Source of the DNA: Euzebyaceae bacterium
Lineage (GTDB): Bacteria > Actinomycetota > Nitriliruptoria > Euzebyales > Egibacteraceae
Direction of reading: 5' to 3'
Length of the DNA: 6,899 bases
Assembly (NCBI GenBank): GCA_013696915.1
Contig: JACCXR010000354.1
Location: forward strand, 1 to 6,899
Shown in pieces: positions 1 through 5,134 of this stretch. The stretch's first letter is position 1. Each line of letters opens with the position of its first letter. The notes below the pieces were generated by a model. It saw only the letters and a program-made list of their open reading frames with translations, had not been told where the DNA came from and made no database searches. A program made the translations under genes and the position numbers.

Positions 1-1294
1 CCGCCCCACCGACGACGCCGAGCGCTGTCAGGCCGGCGAGAAGCAGGGCCAGCGGGAACACGGGGATCCCGAACGGAACGGATGCGGTGTGCAGGCCGCC
101 GACCGCGAGTAGCCCCAGGCCGGCCGAGGTGGCCGCGACGCCTGCGGCGAGCTGGAGCGCCGTCGCCGCCCCGACCGTGCGGGCGATGGGCGGCGCCGGC
201 GCGGTCTCGAAGCGGCCGAACAGCGCGACCAGGCCGGCGAGCGCGGCGGCGAGCAGCGCGAACCACAGTGGCCGGGTGGTCCACCACGTCCGGTCCACGT
301 CTGCGGTGAAGGACCACAGGCCGGTCGCGTGGAGGGTCCCGGTGACCGCGACCAGCGCGCTGAGGTGCCAGAGGTAGACCGTCATCGCGCGGGAGCCGGC
401 GACCACGACCGCCGCCCAGATCCGCGGGCGCCGCAGCAGCGCCTCCACCGGCGTCCGCGCCGCGACGACCAGACCGACCTGGGCCACGCCGAGCGCCACG
501 AGCACGATCGTCGGCGGGGAGTTGTTCGACCGCGCGGCCCCGTCCACGCCCACCATGCTGACGGCGTAGCCGAGCGGGCCGGTCAGCAGTGCCAGGCCGG
601 CGAACCCGGCCGCGGCGAGGCCCAGGCCGCGAGCCGCTCCGCGTGGCAGCCGGCCGTCGCGCCACAGGTAGCCGAGCTGGTGGACCGCGGCCCACACGAG
701 CACGAAGTTGGCCCAGCCGACCAGCGGGACGCCGACGCGGTGCAGTCCGTCGACGACGGCGGCCCCCGCCGCCAGGGCACCGAAGGCCCCCGGGCCGAAG
801 CGCCGGTGCGCGGCCAGCGTCAGGGGAGCGGCCGCCACGACCACGAGGTAGGCGGCCAGGAACCACGTCGGCACGATGACGACCTGGGTCGCCATGCGCA
901 GCAGGTCCGGCGGCGCGCCCGCCGCCGCGAGCAGCGCGGACAGCGGCACCCACGCGGCCAGCAGCGGCACGACCGGGGACAGCAGCCGGTGCGCCCGGCC
1001 GCGGACCCAGTCGGCGTAGCGGGTCCCGCGCCCCTCCGCCGAGGACCACGCCGTCGCGTTCGCGTACCCGCCGACGAAGAAGAACAGCGGCATCACCTGG
1101 AACACCCAGGTCAGCCACTGCGTCGCAGGGACCTCGGTCAGCAGGTGGGCCCCGGACAGACGCCCGTCGCGGACCAAGAGCACGGCCATCAGCCAGTGGC
1201 CCGCGACGACGACGACGATGGCGGCCAGCCGCAACAGGTCGGCGTAGCGGTTGCGGTCCGGCGGGGTCAGCCGGTCGATCTCGGCGGCGGTCAC
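1..1294 (-). CDS. Acyltransferase family 3 membrane protein (3' end outside window)
   Basis: This is an integral membrane acyltransferase of the acyltransferase-3 family. Members move acyl groups, often acetyl or succinyl, onto sugars or lipids at the cytoplasmic membrane. Reading the minus strand from a GTG at 1294 gives 431 uninterrupted codons to the window edge. Visible motifs are DLLR (residues 19-22) followed by a hydrophobic stretch ending in His33, the usual conserved histidine; QVMPLFFFVGGYAN (66-79); an Arg-rich RxxRLLxP segment (100-107); WFLAAYL (144-150); SNNSPPT (256-262); and MTVYLWHL (304-311). About ten hydrophobic segments alternate with short basic loops. The start was chosen because GAGGGAG lies 6 bases upstream and the family motif begins about 18 residues in. 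The gene is transcribed divergently from the polysaccharide exporter, so acylation of an envelope glycan is a reasonable inference, but the substrate is unknown. The family call is firm. The C-terminus cannot be judged. Confidence 0.9.
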   Translation of the reverse strand, partial: MTAAEIDRLTPPDRNRYADLLRLAAIVVVVAGHWLMAVLLVRDGRLSGAHLLTEVPATQWLTWVFQVMPLFFFVGGYANATAWSSAEGRGTRYADWVRGRAHRLLSPVVPLLAAWVPLSALLAAAGAPPDLLRMATQVVIVPTWFLAAYLVVVAAAPLTLAAHRRFGPGAFGALAAGAAVVDGLHRVGVPLVGWANFVLVWAAVHQLGYLWRDGRLPRGAARGLGLAAAGFAGLALLTGPLGYAVSMVGVDGAARSNNSPPTIVLVALGVAQVGLVVAARTPVEALLRRPRIWAAVVVAGSRAMTVYLWHLSALVAVTGTLHATGLWSFTADVDRTWWTTRPLWFALLAAALAGLVALFGRFETAPAPPIARTVGAATALQLAAGVAATSAGLGLLAVGGLHTASVPFGIPVFPLALLLAGLTALGVVGGA

Positions 1295-1300
1295 GGGAGG

Positions 1301-1307
1301 CTCCCTC
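1301..1307 (-). promoter_or_regulatory. Ribosome binding site of the acyltransferase
   Basis: On the minus strand this reads GAGGGAG and ends 6 bases before the GTG at 1294. It is the feature that decides this GTG as the start, because no better-placed ATG exists nearby in frame. Confidence 0.65.
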
Positions 1308-1359
1308 GGAGGGGGTGGATGCGACCCTCCCACCGTCGCCGCCGGCCGCCCGCAGCTCA

Positions 1360-1375
1360 TCCGGGATGACCCGGA
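1360..1375. other. Hairpin/palindrome in divergent intergenic region
   Basis: TCCGGG (1360-1365) and CCCGGA (1370-1375) are exact reverse complements separated by ATGA. An overlapping imperfect palindrome, TCATCC-G-GGATGA, spans 1357-1369. The element lies about 40 bases upstream of the -10 hexamer of the exporter operon and about 65 bases upstream of the acyltransferase start. It could be an operator for a dimeric regulator serving either gene, or a hairpin in the acyltransferase leader. No regulator is known; the function is inferred from position only. Confidence 0.35.
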
Positions 1376-1413
1376 GATCCGCCTGAGAGCACCCTGAGCC
1401 GAGACCGCGTCCC

Positions 1414-1419
1414 TATACT
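1414..1419 (+). promoter_or_regulatory. -10 element of the exporter operon, probably leaderless transcript
   Basis: TATACT matches the primary-sigma -10 consensus at five of six positions and stands out in very GC-rich DNA. Its last base is 8 bases before the ATG at 1428, so a normal start of transcription 6-8 bases downstream falls at about 1426-1428. No purine-rich Shine-Dalgarno sequence precedes the ATG. No convincing -35 hexamer is visible at 16-18 bases spacing (accctg lies at 17). Confidence 0.6.
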
Positions 1420-1427
1420 CGGCGGTC

Positions 1428-2258
1428 ATGGTAGCCACGCCCGAGCGGCTGGGTGACCTGTGGGTGTCCCGCGAGCTCCTTCGCAACCTCGTCGGCAAAG
1501 AGCTGAAGGTCCGCTACAAGGGCTCCGCGCTCGGCTTCCTGTGGTCGCTCATCACCCCCCTGCTGATGACCGCGATCTTCACGGTCGTGTTCGCCACGTT
1601 CCTCCGGATCGAGCTCGGGGACGGCAACTTCGCGACCTTCTTCCTGTCCGGCTACCTGGTGTGGCAGTTCTTCTCGAACAGCGTGAACTCCTCGGTGGGG
1701 GCGATCGTCGCGAACGGCCCGCTGATCCGGAAGGTCTACTTCCCGCGGGAGGTGCTGCCCCTGTCGCTCGTCCTCAGCCAGGGGGTGCACTTCCTGCTCG
1801 CGCTGGTCGCGACCTCCCCGCTGATCATCTACTACCGCGGCTTCCACCCGGAACTGGTGCCCGCCGTGCTCATCGGGCTCGTCCTGCTCACCGCCTTCAC
1901 CGCCGGCGTCTCGATGATCTTCGCGGCCGCGAACGTCGGCTTCCGCGACCTCCAGGAGCTCACCCAGGTGCTGTTCCTCGGGTGGTTCTACGCCACGCCG
2001 ATCATCTACGCGCTGTTCTTCGTCGAGGACAACGCCCCGCAGTTCCTCCCCCTGATCCGGGCCAACCCGATGACGTGGTTCGTCGAGCTCTTCCGGCGGA
2101 TGCTCTACGGCACCCCCGCCCGGGAGGGCCTCAACCCGCCGCCGGCGTGGCCGCCGCTCGAGTCCTGGCTCGTCTGCGGCGCGTGGGCGGTCGGAGCGCT
2201 CGCGGTCGGCTACTGGCTGTTCAACCGCCTCGCGGTCACCTTCGCGAAGGAGGTGTAG
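1428..2258 (+). CDS. wzm: Polysaccharide export ABC transporter permease (Wzm/TagG family)
   Basis: This is the membrane subunit of an ABC-2 type exporter that moves lipid-linked polysaccharide or teichoic-acid-like polymer across the cytoplasmic membrane; the energy comes from the ATPase encoded just downstream. At 276 residues it is the usual family length. The N-terminus carries the amphipathic LVGKELKVRYKGSALGFLW segment (about 21-39) typical of Wzm/TagG, then a first membrane segment (about 40-60). KVYFPREVLP (102-111), a family hallmark, precedes further membrane segments near 112-135 and 145-168. GFRDLQEL (171-178) leads into FYATPIIYALFF (187-198). ANPMTWFVELFRRMLYG (212-228) and a last membrane helix near 247-265 complete the fold, about six helices in all. 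The start is supported by typical family N-terminal spacing. It is the first gene of a three-gene operon, 3 bases from the next gene, and appears leaderless. The exported glycan cannot be identified here. Confidence 0.93.
   Translation: MVATPERLGDLWVSRELLRNLVGKELKVRYKGSALGFLWSLITPLLMTAIFTVVFATFLRIELGDGNFATFFLSGYLVWQFFSNSVNSSVGAIVANGPLIRKVYFPREVLPLSLVLSQGVHFLLALVATSPLIIYYRGFHPELVPAVLIGLVLLTAFTAGVSMIFAAANVGFRDLQELTQVLFLGWFYATPIIYALFFVEDNAPQFLPLIRANPMTWFVELFRRMLYGTPAREGLNPPPAWPPLESWLVCGAWAVGALAVGYWLFNRLAVTFAKEV
2247..2253 (+). promoter_or_regulatory. Strong ribosome binding site of wzt inside the wzm 3' end
   Basis: AAGGAGG is a near-perfect Shine-Dalgarno sequence. It lies within the last codons of wzm and 8 bases before the ATG at 2262. 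It fixes the wzt start and contrasts with the absence of such a site before wzm. Confidence 0.8.
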
Positions 2259-2261
2259 GCG

Positions 2262-3599
2262 ATGGCCGAGGCCGACGACGCGCCCGCCATCGTCGTGGAG
2301 GACCTCCACGAGATCTTCCGGATCTACAAGGAGCGCCCGCCGGGCCTGAAGGAGCGGCTGTACCGCTTCCGGCGCGCCGACTTCACCGAGTTCCACGCGC
2401 TCAACGGCGTGTCGCTGACCATCCGCCACGGCGAGAGCGTCGGGCTCGTCGGCCACAACGGCTCTGGCAAGTCGACGCTGCTGAAGTGCATGGCGCGCAT
2501 CCTGCCCGCCGACCGCGGGACGGTGACGCTGGGCGGCCGGGTCGCGACCCTGCTGGAGCTCGGCGCAGGCTTCCAGCCGGACCTCTCCGGCCGCGAGAAC
2601 GTCTACCTGAACGGGTCGATCCTCGGGCTCACGCGCCGGGAGATCGCCGCGTCGTTCGACTCGATCGTGGACTTCGCCGGTGTCCGCGACTTCATCGACA
2701 CCCCGGTCCGCAACTACTCGTCGGGCATGTACGTGCGGCTCGGGTTCGCGATCGCCGTCCACGTCGACCCGGACATCCTGCTGGTCGACGAGGTGCTGTC
2801 GGTCGGCGACGCGGGATTCCAGGAGAAGTCCCTCGCGCGGATGCGGTCGTTCTCCGAGCGCGGCAAGACGGTCGTGCTCGTGAGCCACGCCCTCGAGGCC
2901 GTCGAGTCGCTGTGCGATCGCGTCGTCGTCCTCGAGCACGGCCAGGTGATCTTCGACGGGCCCACCGAGCAGGCGCTGACCTCCTACCGCCGCCGGCTGG
3001 CGGGCGGCGCGAGCGAGCCCGCCGCCGTCGAGGCGGTCGAGACCGATCCCGACGGCGATGGCCGGGCGCGCGTCGCCGACGCCGTCCTCACCGTGCCGGG
3101 ACACGACCCGGCCGGGCCCGTGCCGAGCGGGGCGAAGGCCAGGCTCGACGTGGACGTGCGCGCGGTCGACGACCTCGTCGGCCGGGGAGGCCTGACGGTC
3201 GGGATGGTGCTGCGGCGGCCCGACCTGCCCTCGGCGGTCTACGAGACGCGGACGTCCTGGCGGGTGACCTACGTCGCCCCGCCGCCGCCGGGAGAGAGCC
3301 TGCGTGCCTCGTTCGAGTTCGAGCTGAACGTCCTGACGGGCACCTACCTGATCGACGTCCTGCTCGGCAACGCGGAGACCGACGTCGTCCACGACGTCCG
3401 CCGCGACGCCGCGAAGATCGTGGTGCGGGCCGAGGAACACGACGCCGGCATCGCGCCGCTCGGCGTCCGGATCACCCTCGACAACCCCGAGGGGGTCTGG
3501 CCCCCGGAGAGCGAACCGCCGCCGATGTCGGAGGGCGGGCCGCGATTCCACCCCGCCCGACCCCGGGCCGGGCACGACCAGCGGCAGCCTCAGGGGTGA
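2262..3599 (+). CDS. wzt: Polysaccharide export ABC transporter ATPase with C-terminal Wzt-type domain
   Basis: This is the cytoplasmic ATPase of the Wzm-Wzt (TagGH-like) glycan exporter. The 445-residue protein has two parts. The nucleotide-binding domain (about 10-240) shows Walker A GHNGSGKST (64-72), the SGREN segment (109-113), the family-specific signature YSSGM (152-156) in place of LSGGQ, Walker B ILLVDEV (172-178) with Glu177 as catalytic base, and the switch His209 in LVSHALE. A linker (about 245-265) leads to a beta-rich region (about 268-408) with the ...LTVGMVLRRPD... and ...ELNVLTGTYLIDVLLG... pattern of the Wzt C-terminal domain, which in Gram-negative homologues binds the glycan end or cap and sets substrate specificity. 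The last ~35 residues are Pro/Gly-rich and probably disordered. The start has a strong Shine-Dalgarno. The stop overlaps the next start by 4 bases, indicating coupled translation. The ATPase call is very firm; the binding role of the tail domain is inferred by family. Confidence 0.95.
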   Translation: MAEADDAPAIVVEDLHEIFRIYKERPPGLKERLYRFRRADFTEFHALNGVSLTIRHGESVGLVGHNGSGKSTLLKCMARILPADRGTVTLGGRVATLLELGAGFQPDLSGRENVYLNGSILGLTRREIAASFDSIVDFAGVRDFIDTPVRNYSSGMYVRLGFAIAVHVDPDILLVDEVLSVGDAGFQEKSLARMRSFSERGKTVVLVSHALEAVESLCDRVVVLEHGQVIFDGPTEQALTSYRRRLAGGASEPAAVEAVETDPDGDGRARVADAVLTVPGHDPAGPVPSGAKARLDVDVRAVDDLVGRGGLTVGMVLRRPDLPSAVYETRTSWRVTYVAPPPPGESLRASFEFELNVLTGTYLIDVLLGNAETDVVHDVRRDAAKIVVRAEEHDAGIAPLGVRITLDNPEGVWPPESEPPPMSEGGPRFHPARPRAGHDQRQPQG

Positions 3600-4627
3600 G
3601 GATCACCGCCTGCGTGGTCAACTGGAACACGGCCGCGCACCTCCCGGGGGCGCTGTCGAGCCTGCTCGGCCAGACCCACCCCGACCTCGAGATCGTCGTG
3701 GTCGACAACGCCAGCCGCGACGGCTCCGCCGACGTCGTGCGACGCTTCCCGGACGTCAGGCTGGTCGCGAACGCCGCGAACCGCGGGTTCGCGGGCGCCG
3801 CGAACCAGGGGCTCGCGCTCGCCGGGGCGGCCGGCAGCGACGCGTTCTTGGTCTGCAACCCCGATGTCGCGCTCGACCCCGGCTACGTCGCGGCGGCGGC
3901 CCGCTGCCTCATGGAGGGGGACCGGCGCGCCGCGGTGCAGGGCAAGCTGTGGCGCACGGCGCCTGGCCCGGCCGGCGAGCGGATCCTCGACACGACCGGC
4001 CACGTCGCGTTCCGGACCCGCCTGTTCCGCAACCGGGGCGAGGGACAGCCCGACGGCGGCCAGTTCGAGGCCGCCGACGAGGTCTTCGGGGTCTCCGGCG
4101 CCGTCGCGCTCTACCGGGTCGCCGCCCTCGGCGACGTCGCCACCGGCGGCGAGGTCTTCGACGAGGACCTCTTCGCCTTCTGGGAGGACGTCGACCTCGA
4201 CTGGCGGCTGAAGCTGCGCGGCTGGGAGACCTGGTACACGCCACAGGCGCGCGCGTGGCACGAGCGCGGGGGGGCCGGCCCGCGGCGCAGCGCGGTCGTC
4301 GAGCGGCTCAACTACGCCAACCGCTTCCTCGTCGTCCTGAAGAACGACGACGCCGGCGCGCTCGCCCGTGCGGCCCCCGGCGTCGCGCTGACGACCGCGT
4401 TGAAGTCCGGCGAGCTGGCGGCAACGGTGCCGAGCGCCTTCCTGCGGTCGTTCGGCGCGCTGCGGCTGGTCCCGGCGATGCTCGCCAAGCGCCGCCTGAT
4501 CCACGCCGCCGCCAGCGTCGACCCCGCGCAGGTGGTCGAGCGCTGGTTCGGCTCCTTTGACTACGCCGCCTGGGTGGGGACCTGGTGGCGGCGGGTCCGG
4601 CCGGACGCCGGCGCCCCGAAGCCCTAG
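3596..4627 (+). CDS. Family 2 glycosyltransferase, WbbL-like (rhamnosyltransferase type)
   Basis: This is a cytoplasmic GT-A fold glycosyltransferase of family GT2, expected to add one sugar from a nucleotide-sugar donor to a lipid-linked or growing glycan. It has 343 residues from GTG. Motifs in order are CVVNWNT (6-12), VVVDNASRDGS (34-44), NRGFAGAANQG (62-72), CNPD (87-90) as the DxD-equivalent metal site, FGVSGAVALYR (164-174), DEDLFAFWEDVDLDWRL (189-205) with the ED catalytic-base region, and WHERGG (221-226). This pattern resembles WbbL-type rhamnosyltransferases, but the donor is not proven. The GTG is chosen because the GT2 first beta strand starts at residue 3. The GTG overlaps the wzt stop as GTGA and has only a weak Shine-Dalgarno, so translation is probably coupled to wzt. 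An open frame runs further upstream through wzm/wzt, but that part is a compositional shadow. No transmembrane helix is evident; the C-terminal ~110 residues are basic and helical-looking. Confidence 0.9.
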   Translation: MRITACVVNWNTAAHLPGALSSLLGQTHPDLEIVVVDNASRDGSADVVRRFPDVRLVANAANRGFAGAANQGLALAGAAGSDAFLVCNPDVALDPGYVAAAARCLMEGDRRAAVQGKLWRTAPGPAGERILDTTGHVAFRTRLFRNRGEGQPDGGQFEAADEVFGVSGAVALYRVAALGDVATGGEVFDEDLFAFWEDVDLDWRLKLRGWETWYTPQARAWHERGGAGPRRSAVVERLNYANRFLVVLKNDDAGALARAAPGVALTTALKSGELAATVPSAFLRSFGALRLVPAMLAKRRLIHAAASVDPAQVVERWFGSFDYAAWVGTWWRRVRPDAGAPKP

Positions 4628-4640
4628 CCGCGGGCGCGGC
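4627..4640 (+). other. Small hairpin at the end of the operon
   Basis: GCCGC (4627-4631) and GCGGC (4636-4640) pair around a GGGC loop, beginning at the last base of the glycosyltransferase stop codon. It sits immediately before a longer hairpin and may contribute to transcript end formation or 3'-end protection. Short GC stems occur readily by chance in this composition. Confidence 0.3.
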
Positions 4641-4649
4641 CGGGGTGCG

Positions 4650-4683
4650 TCACCGCCGGACGCGGAGGTCCGCCGAGCGGTGA
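4650..4683 (+). terminator. Bulged hairpin, candidate terminator of the exporter operon
   Basis: TCACCGC (4650-4656) pairs with GCGGTGA (4677-4683), and CGGAC (4657-4661) pairs with GTCCG (4668-4672) around a GCGGAG loop, leaving a four-base bulge CCGA on the 3' side. Twelve base pairs in total, in the gap between the glycosyltransferase and whiB2, fit an operon-end structure. There is no T-tract, so it would be a non-canonical actinobacterial terminator or an mRNA-stabilising hairpin rather than a classical intrinsic terminator. Confidence 0.45.
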
Positions 4684-4709
4684 GATCCACAGCCGCCGCC
4701 GATCCGGGC

Positions 4710-4739
4710 TTGACGACGCGGCCTGCGAAGCGCAAGAAT
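4710..4739 (+). promoter_or_regulatory. Candidate promoter of whiB2
   Basis: TTGACG (4710-4715) matches the -35 consensus at five of six positions. It is followed after 18 bases by AAGAAT (4734-4739), four of six matches to TATAAT. Transcription would begin near 4746, giving a leader of about 30 bases before the ATG at 4778. The local drop in GC content around 4731-4760 supports a promoter. CACAAT at 4740-4745 is an alternative -10 but with poor spacing. Confidence 0.5.
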
Positions 4740-4764
4740 CACAATCGGGTAATTCCACCGATGT

Positions 4765-4771
4765 GGGGAGG
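4765..4771 (+). promoter_or_regulatory. Ribosome binding site of whiB2
   Basis: GGGGAGG lies 6 bases before the ATG at 4778. It argues for that ATG rather than an in-frame GTG at 4763, which would fall upstream of this site. Confidence 0.7.
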
Positions 4772-4777
4772 CACGGC

Positions 4778-5011
4778 ATGGTCCTTCTCGAGTCGCTGCC
4801 GTGGGCGAAGCAGGCGAAGTGTCTGCAGGCCGAGCCCGACACCTTCTTCCCCGAGAAGGGAGGCTCCACCAGGGAGGCCAAGCGCATCTGCGCGCTCTGC
4901 GAGGTGCGCGCGGAATGCCTCGAGTACGCGCTGGAGAACGACGAGCACTTCGGGATCTGGGGGGGTATGAGCGAACGCGAGCGGCGCCGCCTCAAGCGCC
5001 GGGCCTCCTGA
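4778..5011 (+). CDS. whiB2: WhiB-family iron-sulfur transcription factor, WhiB2/WhmD type
   Basis: This is a small [4Fe-4S] protein of the Wbl family. Family members act as transcription factors, partnering the primary sigma factor and, for WhiB in Streptomyces, WhiA, to switch on sporulation-septation genes; WhmD/WhiB2 in mycobacteria is essential for cell division. The 77-residue protein has the four cluster cysteines C15, C38, C41 and C47 (C-x22-C-x2-C-x5-C), the FFPEKGGSTREAK segment (23-35) characteristic of the WhiB2 branch, the GIWGG turn (59-63) and a basic C-terminal helix, ERERRRLKRR (66-75), that contacts DNA. It aligns closely with remembered WhiB/WhiB2 sequences but starts only eight residues before the conserved Trp9, so it lacks most of the variable N-terminal arm. 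It has its own promoter and ribosome site. The next gene on the same strand is a large membrane glycosyltransferase. Subfamily assignment is from memory of the motifs, not a search. Confidence 0.95.
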   Translation: MVLLESLPWAKQAKCLQAEPDTFFPEKGGSTREAKRICALCEVRAECLEYALENDEHFGIWGGMSERERRRLKRRAS

Positions 5012-5012
5012 C

Positions 5013-5022
5013 CACGGCCGTG
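5013..5022. other. Perfect 10-base palindrome just after whiB2
   Basis: CACGGCCGTG begins 2 bases after the whiB2 stop. Without a loop it cannot form a good RNA hairpin, so if it has a role it is more likely a protein-binding site than a terminator. Palindromes of this length and composition can arise by chance in GC-rich DNA. Confidence 0.25.
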
Positions 5023-5048
5023 CCTCGCTTGCGGCCGCGCCGGCGGGC

Positions 5049-5054
5049 TAGCAT
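5049..5054 (+). promoter_or_regulatory. Possible -10 element for the large glycosyltransferase gene
   Basis: TAGCAT within GGGCTAGCATCG resembles actinobacterial -10 sequences. TTGCGG at 5029-5034 is -35-like but only 14 bases away, which is short. If used, the transcript would begin near 5061 with a leader of about 75 bases. Co-transcription from whiB2 is an equally good explanation. Confidence 0.3.
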
Positions 5055-5072
5055 CGCTGCTCGGCCCCTTCC

Positions 5073-5089
5073 CGGCCCGGCATGGGCCG
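5073..5089 (+). other. Hairpin in the leader of the large glycosyltransferase gene
   Basis: CGGCCC (5073-5078) pairs perfectly with GGGCCG (5084-5089) around a GGCAT loop. It has no T-tract. It lies within the inverted repeat 5022-5120 and could be a leader stem or a weak terminator after whiB2. Confidence 0.35.
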
Positions 5090-5134
5090 CGTGCACACCA
5101 GGCCACGCACGAAGCGAGGCGAGTGCAGCCGCCG

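Larger units (their letters stand above)
5022..5120 (+). repeat. 9-base inverted repeat bracketing the leader of the large glycosyltransferase gene
   Basis: GCCTCGCTT (5022-5030) and AAGCGAGGC (5112-5120) are exact reverse complements 81 bases apart. The right arm contains GCGAGG, the only Shine-Dalgarno-like sequence before the downstream gene. In a transcript reading through from whiB2 the arms could pair and hide that site. In a transcript starting at the internal promoter near 5049 the left arm would be missing. The match is visible; the regulatory reading is inference. Confidence 0.3.

Noticed and set aside
329..1369. A 346-codon plus-strand open frame
   Set aside because: It is antisense to the acyltransferase, whose minus-strand frame has membrane segments and family motifs. 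The plus-strand translation is low-complexity Arg/Gln/His/Asp.
1412..1417. TATAGG on the minus strand as a -10 for the acyltransferase, sharing the TATA core with the exporter promoter
   Set aside because: It matches only four of six positions, has no -35 at proper spacing, and would imply a leader over 100 bases. The support is too weak to list.
1413..3575. A 720-codon open frame on the minus strand opposite wzm and wzt
   Set aside because: Its translation is a low-complexity mix of Arg, Asp, Glu, Gly, His and Val with no domain pattern, and it lies exactly opposite two genes with complete family motifs. It is the usual antisense shadow of GC-rich coding DNA.
1460..3595. A long plus-strand open frame upstream of, and in frame with, the first glycosyltransferase, suggesting a giant fusion protein
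   Set aside because: The upstream part is Arg/Pro/Gly/Ala-rich shadow of wzm and wzt in another frame. Recognisable glycosyltransferase sequence starts only at the GTG at 3596.
3698..3717. A 20-base exact match to 5276-5295, possibly a repeat element
   Set aside because: Both copies encode the conserved VVDNASR motif of GT2 enzymes with the same preferred codons, and the match breaks down outside the motif. It reflects protein conservation, not a repeat.
5031..5038. GCGGCCGC palindrome between whiB2 and the large glycosyltransferase
   Set aside because: It is an 8-base GC palindrome of a kind expected by chance at this composition, with no paired copy and no loop for an RNA stem.
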